Position numbers and translations under genes: made by a program. A DNA stretch of 64,000 nt from Selaginella moellendorffii (Eukaryota > Streptophyta > Lycopodiopsida > Selaginellales > Selaginellaceae), in contig NW_003314324.1 of the NCBI RefSeq assembly GCF_000143415.4, positions 381,811 to 445,810 on the forward strand. Direction: 5' to 3'. The notes under the pieces are model-generated. The model made no database searches. It worked only from the letters and a program-made list of their open reading frames with translations, and was not told the origin of the DNA. This document shows, in pieces, positions 47,543-58,471 of this stretch (its first letter is position 1; every line of letters begins with the position of its first letter).

Positions 47543-49292
47543 TGTGAGACACAAAATCCCTAGGCCCCAAAGTGGAGCCGGAAGGGCGCCACATGGTAGT
47601 GGCCGAAGCGAGAGCCAAACGAGCGTAACATGTTTGGACCAAAAGCTCCGACTTGAAAAGTCAAGAGCGGGAGTGAAACTCCCAACGAAGTGCTTGAGGA
47701 ACGAGCACGAAGTGAGCAAAAGGCGAGGCTCCAAAAAGGGACCCAAAAGGACCAACACATGACACGTGGGAGTGTCCGAGATGGAGTCCGAGGTGGACCC
47801 GAGATGGACCCGAGCTGGAGTCCGAAGTGGAGTCCGAGGTGGACCCGAGATGGACCCGAGTTGGAGTCCGAAGTGGAGTCCGAGATGGAGTCCGAGGTGG
47901 ACCCGAGATGGACCCGAGCTGGAGTCCGAAGTGGAGTCCGAGATGGACCCGAGATGGAGTCCAAGATGGAGTCCGAGGTGGACCCGAGATGGACCCGAAA
48001 TGGAGTCCGAGATGGAGTCCGAGATGGACCCGAGATGGAGTCCGAGATGGAGTCCGAGATGGACCCGAGATGGACCCGAGATGGAGTCCGAGATGGAGTC
48101 CGAGATGGAGTCCGAGATGGAGTCCGAAGTCGAGACCGAGACTGGGACCGAGACCGAGACCGAGACCGAGATCGGGACCGAGACCGAGACCGAGGCCGAG
48201 GCCGAGACCGAGCCCGAGCCCGAGTCCGAGTCCGAATCCGAGTCCGAGTCCGAGTCCGAGTCCGAGTCCGAGTCTGAGTCCGAGTCCGGAGCCTGAGAGG
48301 GTGAAAGCCCAAAGCGTTCGTCTCCCAGACCCTGGGGGGTTTGGTGAGCTCCAAAAGTATAGTAGGGGGAGGACTGCAGTGGAGCCAGTTTGGCCAGGAA
48401 AGGCCAGTTTGGCCCAGGAAGGCCGGACCCAGTGTTGGGTGATGAGATGCCCACTGGGAAGTCCAAGACTAGAGTGAACACGGACCGACAAGCGGGGTAG
48501 CTTGGTGAAGTGTTCAAGAGCCGACTCTAGTTCCCCCGGGAGATCGTCTGGCCGATGCTCCCAGTCCAAGTGTGGGTGGCACTACCTACTTGGATACCAA
48601 GTGTGGCTCAACGGAACCTCGCTCTAAGCCCATGGCTAGAGCACCTAAAGGCGAAAGGCGGGGAGAGTACCCAGGTGGCTCGCGTAAGGCCACGGTGTTC
48701 CGAAATGTTGTCCCAAAGGCCTAGACTGTGGAAAGGAAGAGGAGCAGTCCTCTGGGGTAGTGACCAAGGACACAGTCGTGTGGTGAGGAAGTCCCAGAGG
48801 ACCATGGGACTTAGTGGTCGGGCCTGTGGGCCTCGATCCAGTGGCAGTGTTGGCAAACACGGCCAGGGGCAAAAAGGGACTTGGTAGGAATTGACAAAGG
48901 GACTTTGGGGAAGGCAATTCCCCAGGTCTGTGGGCATCCTAAGGATGCTAAGGAGTGGGTCTAGGATGACCACTCGTGGACCGATAGCCCAGTCTTGGAG
49001 AGACGGGATGGTGATGCAAGTGGTATTGGACCACTAGTGCAGCAAAGGTGAATGGGCATGGCCTTAGCGTAACGGGCCGAGATGTCAGTGGTACCTTTGG
49101 GTGTCGGTCTTGGGACCGGACACGTGGAGCACTTGGACCAGGTGCAAGTGTTGAGTGGCATGGATGCCATTCTTGGGGCTAACGAGTCCCAAGTCCTGAA
49201 TTGGACTTAAGGAGGTTGTGAGTGAGACTCCTCCAAGTGGTCGAAGGTGTGGTTAAGTGACTAAAGTAGAATGGAAAAATTAGTCGCTTACA
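47543..49292. repeat. LARD 5' LTR
   Basis: TG...CA bounded, 1750 bp, nearly identical to 53281-55042. It is 12 bp shorter owing to one missing minisatellite unit. Confidence 0.95.
47770..48293. repeat. Minisatellite in LARD 5' LTR
   Basis: Dense array of GAGTCCGAGATG and GAGATGGACCC units (11-12 bp), passing into hexamers GACCGA and then GAGTCC. All six frames are open here, giving spurious long ORFs of Ser-Asp, Arg-Asp or Glu-Ser repeats. Confidence 0.92.
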
Positions 49293-49359
49293 ATTTGTAT
49301 CGGGTCGGAGGTGTGGTTAAGTGACTAAAGTAGAATGGAAAAATTAGTCCCTTACAATT

Positions 49360-49371
49360 TGGTATCGGAGC
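49360..49371 (+). promoter_or_regulatory. LARD primer-binding site (initiator Met tRNA)
   Basis: TGGTATCGGAGC differs by one base from TGGTATCAGAGC, the standard plant complement of the initiator tRNA 3' end. It follows a second copy of the LTR terminus (CCCTTACAATT), 68 bp after the true LTR end, where a damaged version (TTTGTATCGGG) stands. Confidence 0.8.
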
Positions 49372-51757
49372 TGTTCCTTAGTCCGACTTTTATTGGTGCT
49401 CAAGTATATCACCACTAGTGTTGGTATCGGAAGGTCCGAGGAGTGGGCCTATCCTTGAGGAGTAGCAAGTCTGGAGGACATGGCTCTCCATTACAGTTCA
49501 TGTGTGAACTTGTAGATGAGTGGTGGATAGAAAAGGGCCAATAATGGAACGACTTTGGGATCTTGGGAATAGTGCAAGGTTTTCCTCATATAGTTGAGGT
49601 TGGTGCTCATGAATGTGAGACCAAAGGTAATGACCGTGGAAGGTCAAATACGGAAGAGGACTCAAGTCCTTGAAATGGTAGCCGGGGCTACCTCTAATAA
49701 ATGCTGGAACAACCCAAGGAGTTGGGGGTGTATTAAGTGGATGAGTTGGTATTCTCATCACATGGACAAGCAGTCCTAAGGGGCAAAGGTTGCCCCCAGA
49801 GAACAAAATCAAGTGTCGGAGTAACACTTGTGAAAATAGTCCTTTTGAGTAGGACCGGAATGCAAGAAGTGTATTCCAGTGAGCTAGTGCCTCACAAGTA
49901 GGACCTTACGGGTTGGTGGATTAACCAAGTCCAAAACTGCTAGACGACTCAAGTAGAGTCAAGGGATGGTCCTAAAAGGACTGATGGAAGCATTTGGACT
50001 GAGGTGCGTTATACCCCACAAAGGATGGGGGGGGATCATAGGATCCAAGGATGAGAACAGAGAGTATCTCATCGATGGCAATGTGCCATGCTAAAGTTAT
50101 GGGAAAGGTGTTCCCAGAAGAAAACAACTTTGACATAAAGTTGTGTGTGACCTCTATGGGGCAGTGCTAACAGATGGTTGGCATGAGAAAGAGCGGTGTT
50201 GGTCTTGGCAAAGACTTAGACACGAAGGGAAATGTCATAGAGGTAGGCTCGTGGAGCCGATGGTGTGGAGACACCAAATGTGCCAAGGTGTGATACCTTG
50301 AGGCTATGTTGGTGGGTTCATGAGAACCCCTTGCCAAAGGAATCCCAATGGAAATGGGAATGGCATAGCCTAAGCTGCAAAGCATGCAGTTGGAGTGTGG
50401 TGACCCAGATAGTGATGGAGGTGTGAAAGCACCAAGCAATGAGTTGTAGGACTTGACAACTATGAGGCAACTAAGCAAGAGGTGCAAAATAACTGATTAA
50501 ACGGGTAGAAGGTAGCTACCCAAGACTTCTAGTATAGGGAAGTCGGATATACCCTTACGGGGGATAAGTTTCTTATGTTGCGATATAGTAAGTCAATGTC
50601 ATAAAAGGAAATACTCATTGTCAAGAAAGCCATCATTGGGACACCCGAACACTCTAGAACACCAGAAGGTGGTGTTTGATATCGCGAGGGCAATGGATAA
50701 AGCCCAAGGGACTAAGTCCCTAGCGAATGATGGATAGAAGGTGCTATCCAAATGTCCAAGGTTGCAGAGACAGGAGAGGACTGTCTACCCAAGTTGGACA
50801 AAGCCAAAAATGGAATTTTGGCAAGGCTAGTGATGGGCATGTAAAGGCCCATAAGCAAAAAATGTAATCCCAGTGTGTGGGATTATAAGCTGAGCATACC
50901 CGGATTGAGGAACCACTCCCTGGGCTATTGGGTAGGTTCATCCCTAAGAATACTTGCTAAGGCATGATAGAAAGTGCAAAGCTATCCTCCTGGTCTGGAG
51001 GAGAATGACCGAAGGAAAGGTGTGAAGCCAAAGGCAAGTAGTATTGGGATGGAACTGAACCATAGAAATCAAAGGACATATCCAACAGTGGTTATGAAAG
51101 TTGGGAGTGGAGAAGCAAGAGGGTGCTCGAGGATGTTGTTGCTAGCAACCGTGATGCCATGGAGAGTCTAAAATATGGAATTGTCCATGTTAGACTATAT
51201 GGCAACTATAAAGCTTGCGAAAGGGGAGGCCTTAGCAAGCTGAGGGACAGAGTTCCTTCAAGGTTCCCAAAGACGATTCTAGGTAGCGTAGTACCTAGAA
51301 AGGCCAAGTGTAAATGGTTCATGGAACACGCGAAATCAGAGTGGCGCAGCAGAAGCGTGGTCTTGAAGCTTGCCATGAGGCAAGGTTATCAAGGTTAGGG
51401 AAGTAGTTCCCGAGTGTTCAAAGAGAGGGCTTTGAACGAAAGTCGATGGTCAAGGACTTTCACGCTTATGCAGGAACCATGTTACAATGGTCGGAGGACT
51501 TGCCAAGTGAGATTGGCACGTCGGGGGAACAAAGACCCTAGTTGAAGGTGATAACTTCAAAAGGGGTGGGCCATGGGGCCGAGCATGGAGGAGTCCATGC
51601 ATGATCATAGACATGTCAAGTGAGAGGACTTGGCAGTGTGGAGGAACTAGGTTCCTAAGCTGTGATCTGTAGCGCGCTTTAAAAATAGGTTGGTGCACCG
51701 GCGTGGGGAGTCACGCTAGGCATCTAGTGTGATGCCGTCCGTAGATGCATATACGGA

Positions 51758-51812
51758 GGTTGGGTTCGAGTCCCGACCCTCTAGTGCTTGGGTTCGAGTC
51801 CCAAATCACTAG
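51758..51812 (+). other. Two tRNA T-arm-like hairpins in LARD
   Basis: GGTTGGG-TTCGAGT-CCCGACC (51758-51778) and CTAGTG-C-TTGGG-TTCGAGT-CCCAA-AT-CACTAG (51781-51812) each present a perfect T-loop/B-box (GGTTCGAGTCCC) on a paired stem. No matching acceptor stem or anticodon arm could be built, so these are not annotated as tRNA genes. Confidence 0.55.
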
Positions 51813-53280
51813 GGCGTGGTGATGGTTTGGAATATGAGGACACTCATATTTCGGTGGTCATGGACTCTCAGTGGGGAGACTGGTTTGGGCACACCGCCAA
51901 GTGAGGGATGCCTCGGAGTCGTGATGCACGGTTAGATTGCTTAGTGTGAAAGCTCGGCATATCTAACTTGAACGCTTTGGTGCAAGTGGCACCAAGGTCT
52001 TGGTGAGTGAGATGGGGACACCTAATCTCAGTTGCTATGAACCCTTGGCCGTAAGGGCTAGCTTGGGTGCACCGCCAAGTGTGGGGGATGCCCCCGGGGT
52101 TATAGTCAACAACTTGGAGGTCTAGAAGACCAAGTACCTCTTGGCAACTCTGTTAAGGTGCCAAGGTGAGATCACTAGGTGATCTTATGGCCAAATAAGG
52201 ACAAGGTCCTTGGTTGGCTAAGGAATGAAGTTCCTGGTTCAAAATGTTGAAATTGAACTGTTTAAGATGGTGTGGCTTGGTCGTGATGACCAAGTGGGAA
52301 GAGCACCTAAGGGAAATAAACTATGTCCGTCCGATGGCATAGTGAGTCCGAGGAAAGTAGTCTCTATAAAAGACCCATGGGAGGGTCACGAAGTTGGGCC
52401 ATGGATAGAGCCCATAGCAGAATATGCTAAAGAGACATACTAGGGGTGAACATCCTCCGGACTTGGCAAAGAAGAGTCTTTGCTATGGAACCGAAAGGAT
52501 ACCTCAAAAATGGAGGTAGCGATCCGATGTTGCTGGGTGCAACAATCAAGGATAGGAGCAAAGGACTAGTGGCCAAAGTTTGGGCCATGGAATTTAATGG
52601 AAGGGATCCAAATGGCAAAGTTAGCCAAGGAACACTAATGTGTTCGATGCTAACAGCTTGTGGGAAAGGAAGCGGACTTTCAAGGACGGATTCCTAAGTG
52701 CTCCAATTTGGCGAAGTAAAGGCTCCAAGTGAGGGAGCGGTAAGGTAGCCAAATGGTAGGGCCATGGACAGCCCTAGCACAAAGTATGATAAATGGAACT
52801 TAGTGCCCAAGGTGGCACGAAATAGAAGAGAGGATGATGGTGCCCTCGAATAATGAACTTCCTAGGATAGGGAAGTGGAGTTGCACAATCTGTGCAATGC
52901 AAGGTGTTGGAGACACCTAGAAAATTGACTTCCAAAAAGTCAAAAGAGTAAAAGTTCCAAGGTGCAAACATTCAATAGATGAAAATTGAGACTACTCGAG
53001 AAGGAGTAGTATGATTGACTTAGAGAAGGGTCTCTAAGAGGTTTAGCAAGAACTAAACCAATAAAAGGGGAGAACCATTACATGTGGTCCAATCAGTCTC
53101 TAAGTTGGAGAGACTACGCTCCTTAAAGGATGGACAAGGCATGGTGAGCCTTTGATGTCAAACCATAGACAAAGATTGGCTAGGTGCCAAGGATGGAAAT
53201 GGTAACACTTGTGGGTGTTACTTTATGAAAGGGTTTACCGTTCGATGAGGACATCGAACTTCGTCTATGGGTGGTGGAGT

Positions 53281-55042
53281 TGTGAGACACAAAATCCCTA
53301 GGCCCCAAAGAAGAGCCAGAAGGGCGCCACATGGTAGTGGCCGAAGCGAGAGCCAAACGAGCGTAACATGTTTGGACCAAAAGCTCCGACTTGAAAAGTC
53401 AAGAGCGGGAGTGAAACTCCCAACGAAGTGCTTGAGGAACGAGCACGAAGTGAGCAAAAGGCGAGGCTCCAAAAAGGGACCCAAAAGGACCAACACATGA
53501 CATGTGGGAGTGTCCGAGATGGAGTCCGAGGTGGACCCGAGATGGACCCGAGCTGGAGTCCGAAGTGGAGTCCGAGGTGGACCCGAGATGGACCCGAGTT
53601 GGAGTCCGAAGTGGAGTCCGAGATGGAGTCCGAGGTGGACCCGAGATGGACCCGAGCTGGAGTCCGAAGTGGAGTCCGAGATGGACCCGAGATGGAGTCC
53701 GAGATGGAGTTCGAGGTGGACCCGAGATGGACCCGAAATGGAGTCCGAGATGGAGTCCGAGATGGACCCGAGATGGAGTCCGAGATGGAGTCCGAGATGG
53801 ACCCGAGATGGACCCGAGATGGAGTCCGAGATGGAGTCCGAGATGGAGTCCGAGATGGAGTCCGAGATGGAGTCCAAAGTCGAGACCGAGACTGGGACCG
53901 AGACCGAGACCGAGACCGAGATCGGGACCGAGACCGAGACCGAGGCCGAGGCCGAGACCGAGCCCGAGCCCGAGTCCGAGTCCGAATCCGAGTCCGAGTC
54001 CGAGTCCGAGTCCGAGTCCGAGTCTGAGTCCGAGTCCGGAGCCTGAGAGGGTGAAAGCCCAAAGCGTTCGTCTCCCAGACCCTGGGGGGTTTGGTGAGCT
54101 CCAAAAGTATAGTAGGGGGAGGACTGCAGTGGAGCCAGTTTGGCCAGGAAAGGCCAGTTTGGCCCAGGAAGGCCGGACCCAGTGTTGGGTGATGAGATGC
54201 CCACTGGGAAGTCCAAGACTAGAGTGAACACGGACCGACAAGCGGGGTAGCTTGGTGAAGTGTTCAAGAGCCGGCTCTAGTTCCCCCGGGAGATCGTCTG
54301 GCCGATGCTCCCAGTCCAAGTGTGGGTGGCACTACCTACTTGGATACCAGGTGTGGCTCAACGGAACCTCGCTCTAAGCCCATGGCTAGAGCACCTAAAG
54401 GCGAAAGGCGGGGAGAGTACCCAGGTGGCTCGCGTAAGGCCACGGTGTTCCGAAATGTTGTCCCAAAGGCCTAGACTGTGGAAAGGAAGAGGAGCAGTCC
54501 TCTGGGGTAGTGACCAAGGACACAATCGTGTGGTGAGGAAGTCCCAGAGGACCATGGGACTTAGTGGTCGGGCCTGTGGGCCTCGATCCAGTGGCAGTGT
54601 TGGCAAACACGGCCAGGGGCAAAAAGGGACTTGGTAGGAATTGACAAAGGGACTTTGGGGAAGGCAATTCCCCAAGTCTGTGGGCATCCTAAGGATGCTA
54701 AGGAGTGGGTCTAGGATGACCACTCGTGGACCGATAGCCCAGTCTTGGAGAGACGGGATGGTGATGCAAGTGGTATTGGACCACTAGTGCAGCAAAGGTG
54801 AATGGGCATGGCCTTAGCGTAACGGGCTGAGATGTCAGTGGTACCTTTGGGTGTCGGTCTTGGGACCGGACACGTGGAGCACTTGGACCAGGTGCAAGTG
54901 TTGAGTGGCATGGATGCCATTCTTGGGGCTAACGAGTCCCAAGTCCTGAATTGGACTTAAGGAGGTTGTGAGTGAGACTCCTCCAAGTGGTCGAAGGTGT
55001 GGTTAAGTGACTAAAGTAGAATGGAAAAATTAGTCGCTTACA
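53281..55042. repeat. LARD 3' LTR
   Basis: 1762 bp, nearly identical to 47543-49292, followed directly by the target duplication CAATC and the continuation of RLG2 gag. Confidence 0.95.
53512..54043. repeat. Minisatellite in LARD 3' LTR
   Basis: Same GAGTCC/GAGATGG/GACCGA array as at 47770-48293 with one extra 12-bp unit. Confidence 0.92.
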
Positions 55043-55047
55043 CAATC

Positions 55048-55850
55048 CTCGCGTTCAACTAGAGTTCTTTCACGGGAATCCTGGGGATGATGTGTACTAT
55101 TGGTTCGATCACTTCACGATGATTATCACATATCATTCTTAGGATGATGCTCAACATTTACATGAGTTTCCCATGTGTCTCCAAGGGACGGTGTTTTAGT
55201 GGTACAAAAGTTTGAGCATAGCCACTTGTGGGGATTGGAATGTTCTCCCGGACATCTTCAAATGCGCCTTCGGACATGTCGATAATTGTGATGATGCCTT
55301 CCAACAATTGCATCATCTTCGCCAAAGGCCATCTAAATCAGTGATGCAATTTGGCATTTGTTTCCGAAGTTTTTTACTTCGTGTGGAGCTAAATATGTCA
55401 GAGCGGATCAAGTTAGGAATGTTGTGGCCAGCACTTCAACAAGATCTTGTCGGACTTGTGCATACATTTGCTCCTGCCACCTTTGACGATGCCCTTCACT
55501 TGGCACAACTTTATGAGATGTCGCCTCTTCCACTTCTCACTACCCATCCTTCCGCTCCTTTTCCTGCAGGCGATGGTCTTATTTTAATGGAGGTTGATGC
55601 TGCTGCTGCTTGAGTCCAAGGACAAGGGCAAGGACGTGGTCGTGGCTGTGACATTCGCTGTTAGGCATGTGATGATGTTGGGCACACTTATCAGCGTTGT
55701 CAGTGTTTTCCGGATTGGCAACATCCATTTCCTGGGTGGAGACCTTGGTATCAACAACGTTTTGTTGGTGCTGCTGCAGTGGAAAGTCTAGACACCATGA
55801 TGCATCAGAGAAACGAGGAGTTGTACGAGTAACGGAGGGACCTTGAGCGA
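55048..55850 (+). pseudogene. RLG2 gag (continuation after LARD)
   Basis: Continues the frame MAAFMARGTTPLALGAN of 47491-47542 with PRVQLEFFHGNPGDD. Typical Gag core: YYWFDHF, then RQRPSKSVMQFG and LRVELNMSERIKLGMLW. Stops occur at 55138-55140 (TCT TAG), in the GTVF*WY segment and further on. A His/Cys knuckle is not clearly readable. Confidence 0.85.
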
Positions 55851-57881
55851 ATAAGTCAGTGACCCTTCCATCTTTCTTTTGGGAGTATCATCAAGGGGTT
55901 CATTCGGCACCGATTCATCCAGTGTTTACTTTCCAGGCTTGTTTTTATAACAAGAGGTCTTCTATTATTCTCTTCATGTTGGTTGATATAGGTTTGAGTT
56001 TATTTTCTATTGCTCGACTTGTTGCCACATGTTGCCATTTACACTTGCGTCGTGTGGCAGAACCAATTTTCATTCTTTCTGGCAATAGTTGTACACATGT
56101 ATGTGCACGGAATGAGGTGGACCTAGTTGTGCATGTGGGCGATCTCGAGCTTGAGTTGTAGTCCTTGCGAGTGGTGTCAAGTCAATCTTTTGACTTCATC
56201 CTTGGTATGGATTGGTTGTAACGCAATCATGCTAAGTGTGACTTTGAGGCTTCTCCCCCTTGTCTCATACTTCCTTATGTTTCATCCATTCCTCTCATTT
56301 TTATACCTCTTTGTCCCTTTACTTCTACCTCTGCTTCAATTACTTTTGTCCCCCCATTATTTCCTCCTACGTTTTTTTCTTGTTTTGCTCTTATCTTTTC
56401 TGATCCCTCCGACAGTCTTTGTGTTGCACCGGTTGACTGGCTCATGAAGGAGTATTCTAATCTCTTTGACTTTGACTTATTGTCTGGGGCCAAGATTGCC
56501 ACACGTCATCGGATTTCAATCGAGGATGCTTGTCCAATCAAGGTTCCCGTTCGTTGTCAGTCACCCAAATAGATCAAAATTTTATGTACAAATGTTAAGG
56601 AGATGTTGGAGAAGGGTGTTATTCAGAAGTCGCGGAGTCCTTGGGCATGTGAACCTCATCTTGTGACGAAGCTTGATGGGAGTATTCATTTTTGCATCGA
56701 CTATCGTCCGTTAAATGAAGTGATGATCCCGGATATGTACCCTCTTCCTCACACTGCTGATCTCTTGGATCATCTAGGGCAAAGTCGTTGGTTCACCAAG
56801 TTAGATCTTGCTTCTGGGTACCGGCAAGTACTGATAGCCGAAGAAGATATTCCTAAGACTACTTTTCATACACCATTTGGATTGTACGATTTCTTGGTGA
56901 TGCCATTTGGTTTAAATAATGCTTCAGCAGCTTTTTAGCAGATGATGGATGAGGTTTTTTGTGATATACCAGAGGTGACTGCTGACTTCATTGATAATGT
57001 CTTGATCCACTCGGAGGGGACATGGGAAGAGTATGTTTATGATGTTCATAAAGTGTTGGATCGGCTAGGACGTTAGCTTAAAGCTAAAGCGGTCGAAGTG
57101 CGTGTTTGGGTCCAAGGACATAACTTATCTTGGGTACCATATTTCTCGTGAGGGTTTGCAATTTGATCCTAAAAAACTTGTGGCTGTTCTAAAATTCCCT
57201 ATTCCGAAGTGTGTAAATGATGTGCAACGCTTATTGGGCAAGGTGCAGTATCTCGGTCACTTTAAGGATCATCTTTTTGATCGCACTGCACTATTGCGAG
57301 CGTTGCTAAAATCATTAACATCATCTTTCATTTGGTCTTTGGATTATGAGTGGGCATTCGTGGATCTCAAAGAACTATTGACGACTCCTCCAGTTTTGGC
57401 ATATCCTGACTACACTCGACTTTTTATTTTGCACGTGGATGCTTCTAATATTGGTCTTGGAAGTGTGTTGATGCAAGAAAACCCAAGTGTGTTTGGTTAA
57501 CACCATCCCATTTGATATATAAGCTGTATATTATAACCAACGGAGGTGAACTACTCCACGACAGAGAAGGAGTGTTTAGCAACAGTTTGGGGTTTTGAGA
57601 AATTTTATGCATATCTACATGATTCTCAGACATTACTTGAAGGTGACCATGCTACTGTTGCTTCATTATTGAAGCGGAAGAACCTGATTGGTCATATTGC
57701 TCGGTAGGCTTTGAAGCTTCAGATATATGATTTTGATGTTGTTTATCGCCCAGGGAGTTCTATGACTGATGCTGATGCCTTTTCTCGAGCTCCTCTTTCT
57801 TCTCCACTCTCTTCTTATATTTTTTATGAGCCTGTTGTTTCAGCATCTGTGGATGTTCTAGATAAGGATTCTGTACCATTG
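55851..57881 (+). pseudogene. RLG2 protease, reverse transcriptase and RNase H
   Basis: A degenerate protease is seen near 55970-56160 (MLVDIGLSLFSIARL, with DIG in place of DSG). The RT spans 56590-57060: MLEKGVIQKSRSPWA, FCIDYRPLNEVMIPD, FTKLDLASGYRQVLI, VMPFGLNNASAAF. The catalytic motif reads FIDNVLIH, the second Asp being Asn. RNase H includes FILHVDASNIGLG and ends with DFDVVYRPGSSMTDADAFSR. Several stops and frameshifts. Confidence 0.88.
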
Positions 57882-58075
57882 TGTAAGCAACCAAAGGGAA
57901 CGACTTGAGAGACGATCCATGGGGTTCAAATATAAAGGGAAAGGGCCCATAAACAAGAGTGCACCCCCTTTTCCAATCGGTTAAGGGTCTTAGGATAGTT
58001 AGAGTTAAGCATCCTTGGGTTTGAGTAGTACTGGGTTGGGTGACCTCCCAAGAAGTCCAAACTCAGGAACTTACA
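57882..58075. repeat. Cassandra-type 5' LTR
   Basis: 194 bp; the 5S-like region is at 58002-58059. The A-box-like GTTAAGCATCCTTGGG is intact, and the C-box-like region reads GGGTGACCTCCCAAGAAGTCC-like sequence with transitions. Confidence 0.9.
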
Positions 58076-58077
58076 TT

Positions 58078-58089
58078 TGGTATCAGAGC
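58078..58089 (+). promoter_or_regulatory. TRIM primer-binding site
   Basis: TGGTATCAGAGC, exact complement of the plant initiator Met tRNA 3' end, two bases after the LTR. Confidence 0.92.
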
Positions 58090-58273
58090 GGTCTCGGGTC
58101 CAACTCTGTTGATTGGCTAAGGGAATCACACCATATGTTGATTGACATCTGGTTGGTCCAGTTTGCTCCCGCTGGGCTCGACCCGAGGGGTAGGGTGTCA
58201 AGAGAGCGGGGCTCTCAGCTTCCGTTCAGCTTCCGTTCACGAGGGTGTGAACTTGCAGGGAAGCGTGGTGAAT

Positions 58274-58466
58274 TGTAAGCAACCAAAGGGAACGACTTGA
58301 GAGACGATCCATGTGGTTCAAATATAGAGGGAAAGGGCCCATGAACAAGAGTGCACCCCTTTTCCAATCGGTTAAGGGTTTTGGGATATCTGGGGTTAAG
58401 CGTCCTTGGGTTTGAATAGTATTAGGCTGGGTGACCTCCCGGGAAGTCCAGACTCAAGAGTTTACA
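58274..58466. repeat. Cassandra-type 3' LTR
   Basis: 193 bp; the 5S-like region is at about 58394-58450 and is closer to functional 5S than that of the 5' LTR. Confidence 0.9.
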
Positions 58467-58471
58467 CATTG

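Larger units (their letters stand above)
49293..53280. other. LARD internal region, non-coding
   Basis: About 4 kb without any retroviral motif; all open frames are under about 110 codons. Recognisable contents: a partial repeat of the LTR end (49293-49357), a primer-binding site, tRNA-like T-arm hairpins near 51760-51812, and two related blocks (GCACACCGCCAAGTG at about 51887 and GTGCACCGCCAAGTGT at about 52066). A purine-rich stretch (GGGTGGTGGAG) precedes the 3' LTR and may be the polypurine tract. Confidence 0.8.
47543..55042. mobile_element. Non-autonomous long-LTR retrotransposon (LARD), 7.5 kb, recent insertion
   Basis: Two nearly identical direct LTRs (47543-49292, 1750 bp; 53281-55042, 1762 bp) start TGTGAGACAC and end CGCTTACA. 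They flank about 4 kb without gag-pol coding sequence. The 5-bp target duplication CAATC is perfect (47538-47542 and 55043-55047). It splits RLG2 gag in the 18th codon, and the gag frame resumes after the element. The primer-binding site is complementary to initiator Met tRNA (see PBS). It must use proteins of another element. Confidence 0.95.
57882..58466. mobile_element. Cassandra-type TRIM retrotransposon with 5S rRNA-derived LTRs
   Basis: Complete 585-bp element: LTRs 57882-58075 (194 bp) and 58274-58466 (193 bp), both TGTAAGCAACC...TTACA, and a 198-bp non-coding interior. A perfect primer-binding site, TGGTATCAGAGC, lies at 58078-58089. A 5-bp target duplication CATTG is present (57877-57881 and 58467-58471). 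Each LTR contains a segment matching the 3' half of plant 5S rRNA, including its internal RNA polymerase III promoter: GTTAAGCGTCCTTGGG, AGTAGTACT or AATAGTATT, and GGGTGACCTCCCGGGAAGTCC-like blocks. This combination defines Cassandra elements. The LTRs differ by roughly 10%, mostly transitions, so the insertion is not recent. Confidence 0.92.

Noticed and set aside
47770-48293. CRISPR-like array
   Set aside because: Repeats are 6-12 bp, without unique spacers, inside an LTR of a plant retroelement.
47501-48569. Long overlapping ORFs on both strands with Ser-Asp, Arg-Asp, Leu-Gly or Glu-Ser repeats (also 53218-54319)
   Set aside because: They are open in all six frames because of the 6- and 12-bp minisatellite in the LARD LTRs. 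No frame is favoured and the same set occurs in both LTRs.
51700-51790. tRNA gene in the LARD interior
   Set aside because: The T-arm is perfect, but no acceptor stem, D-arm or anticodon loop could be fitted.
58002-58060. 5S rRNA gene
   Set aside because: Only the 3' half of 5S is present and it lies inside a TRIM LTR with PBS and target duplication, so it is a captured promoter segment and not a 5S gene.
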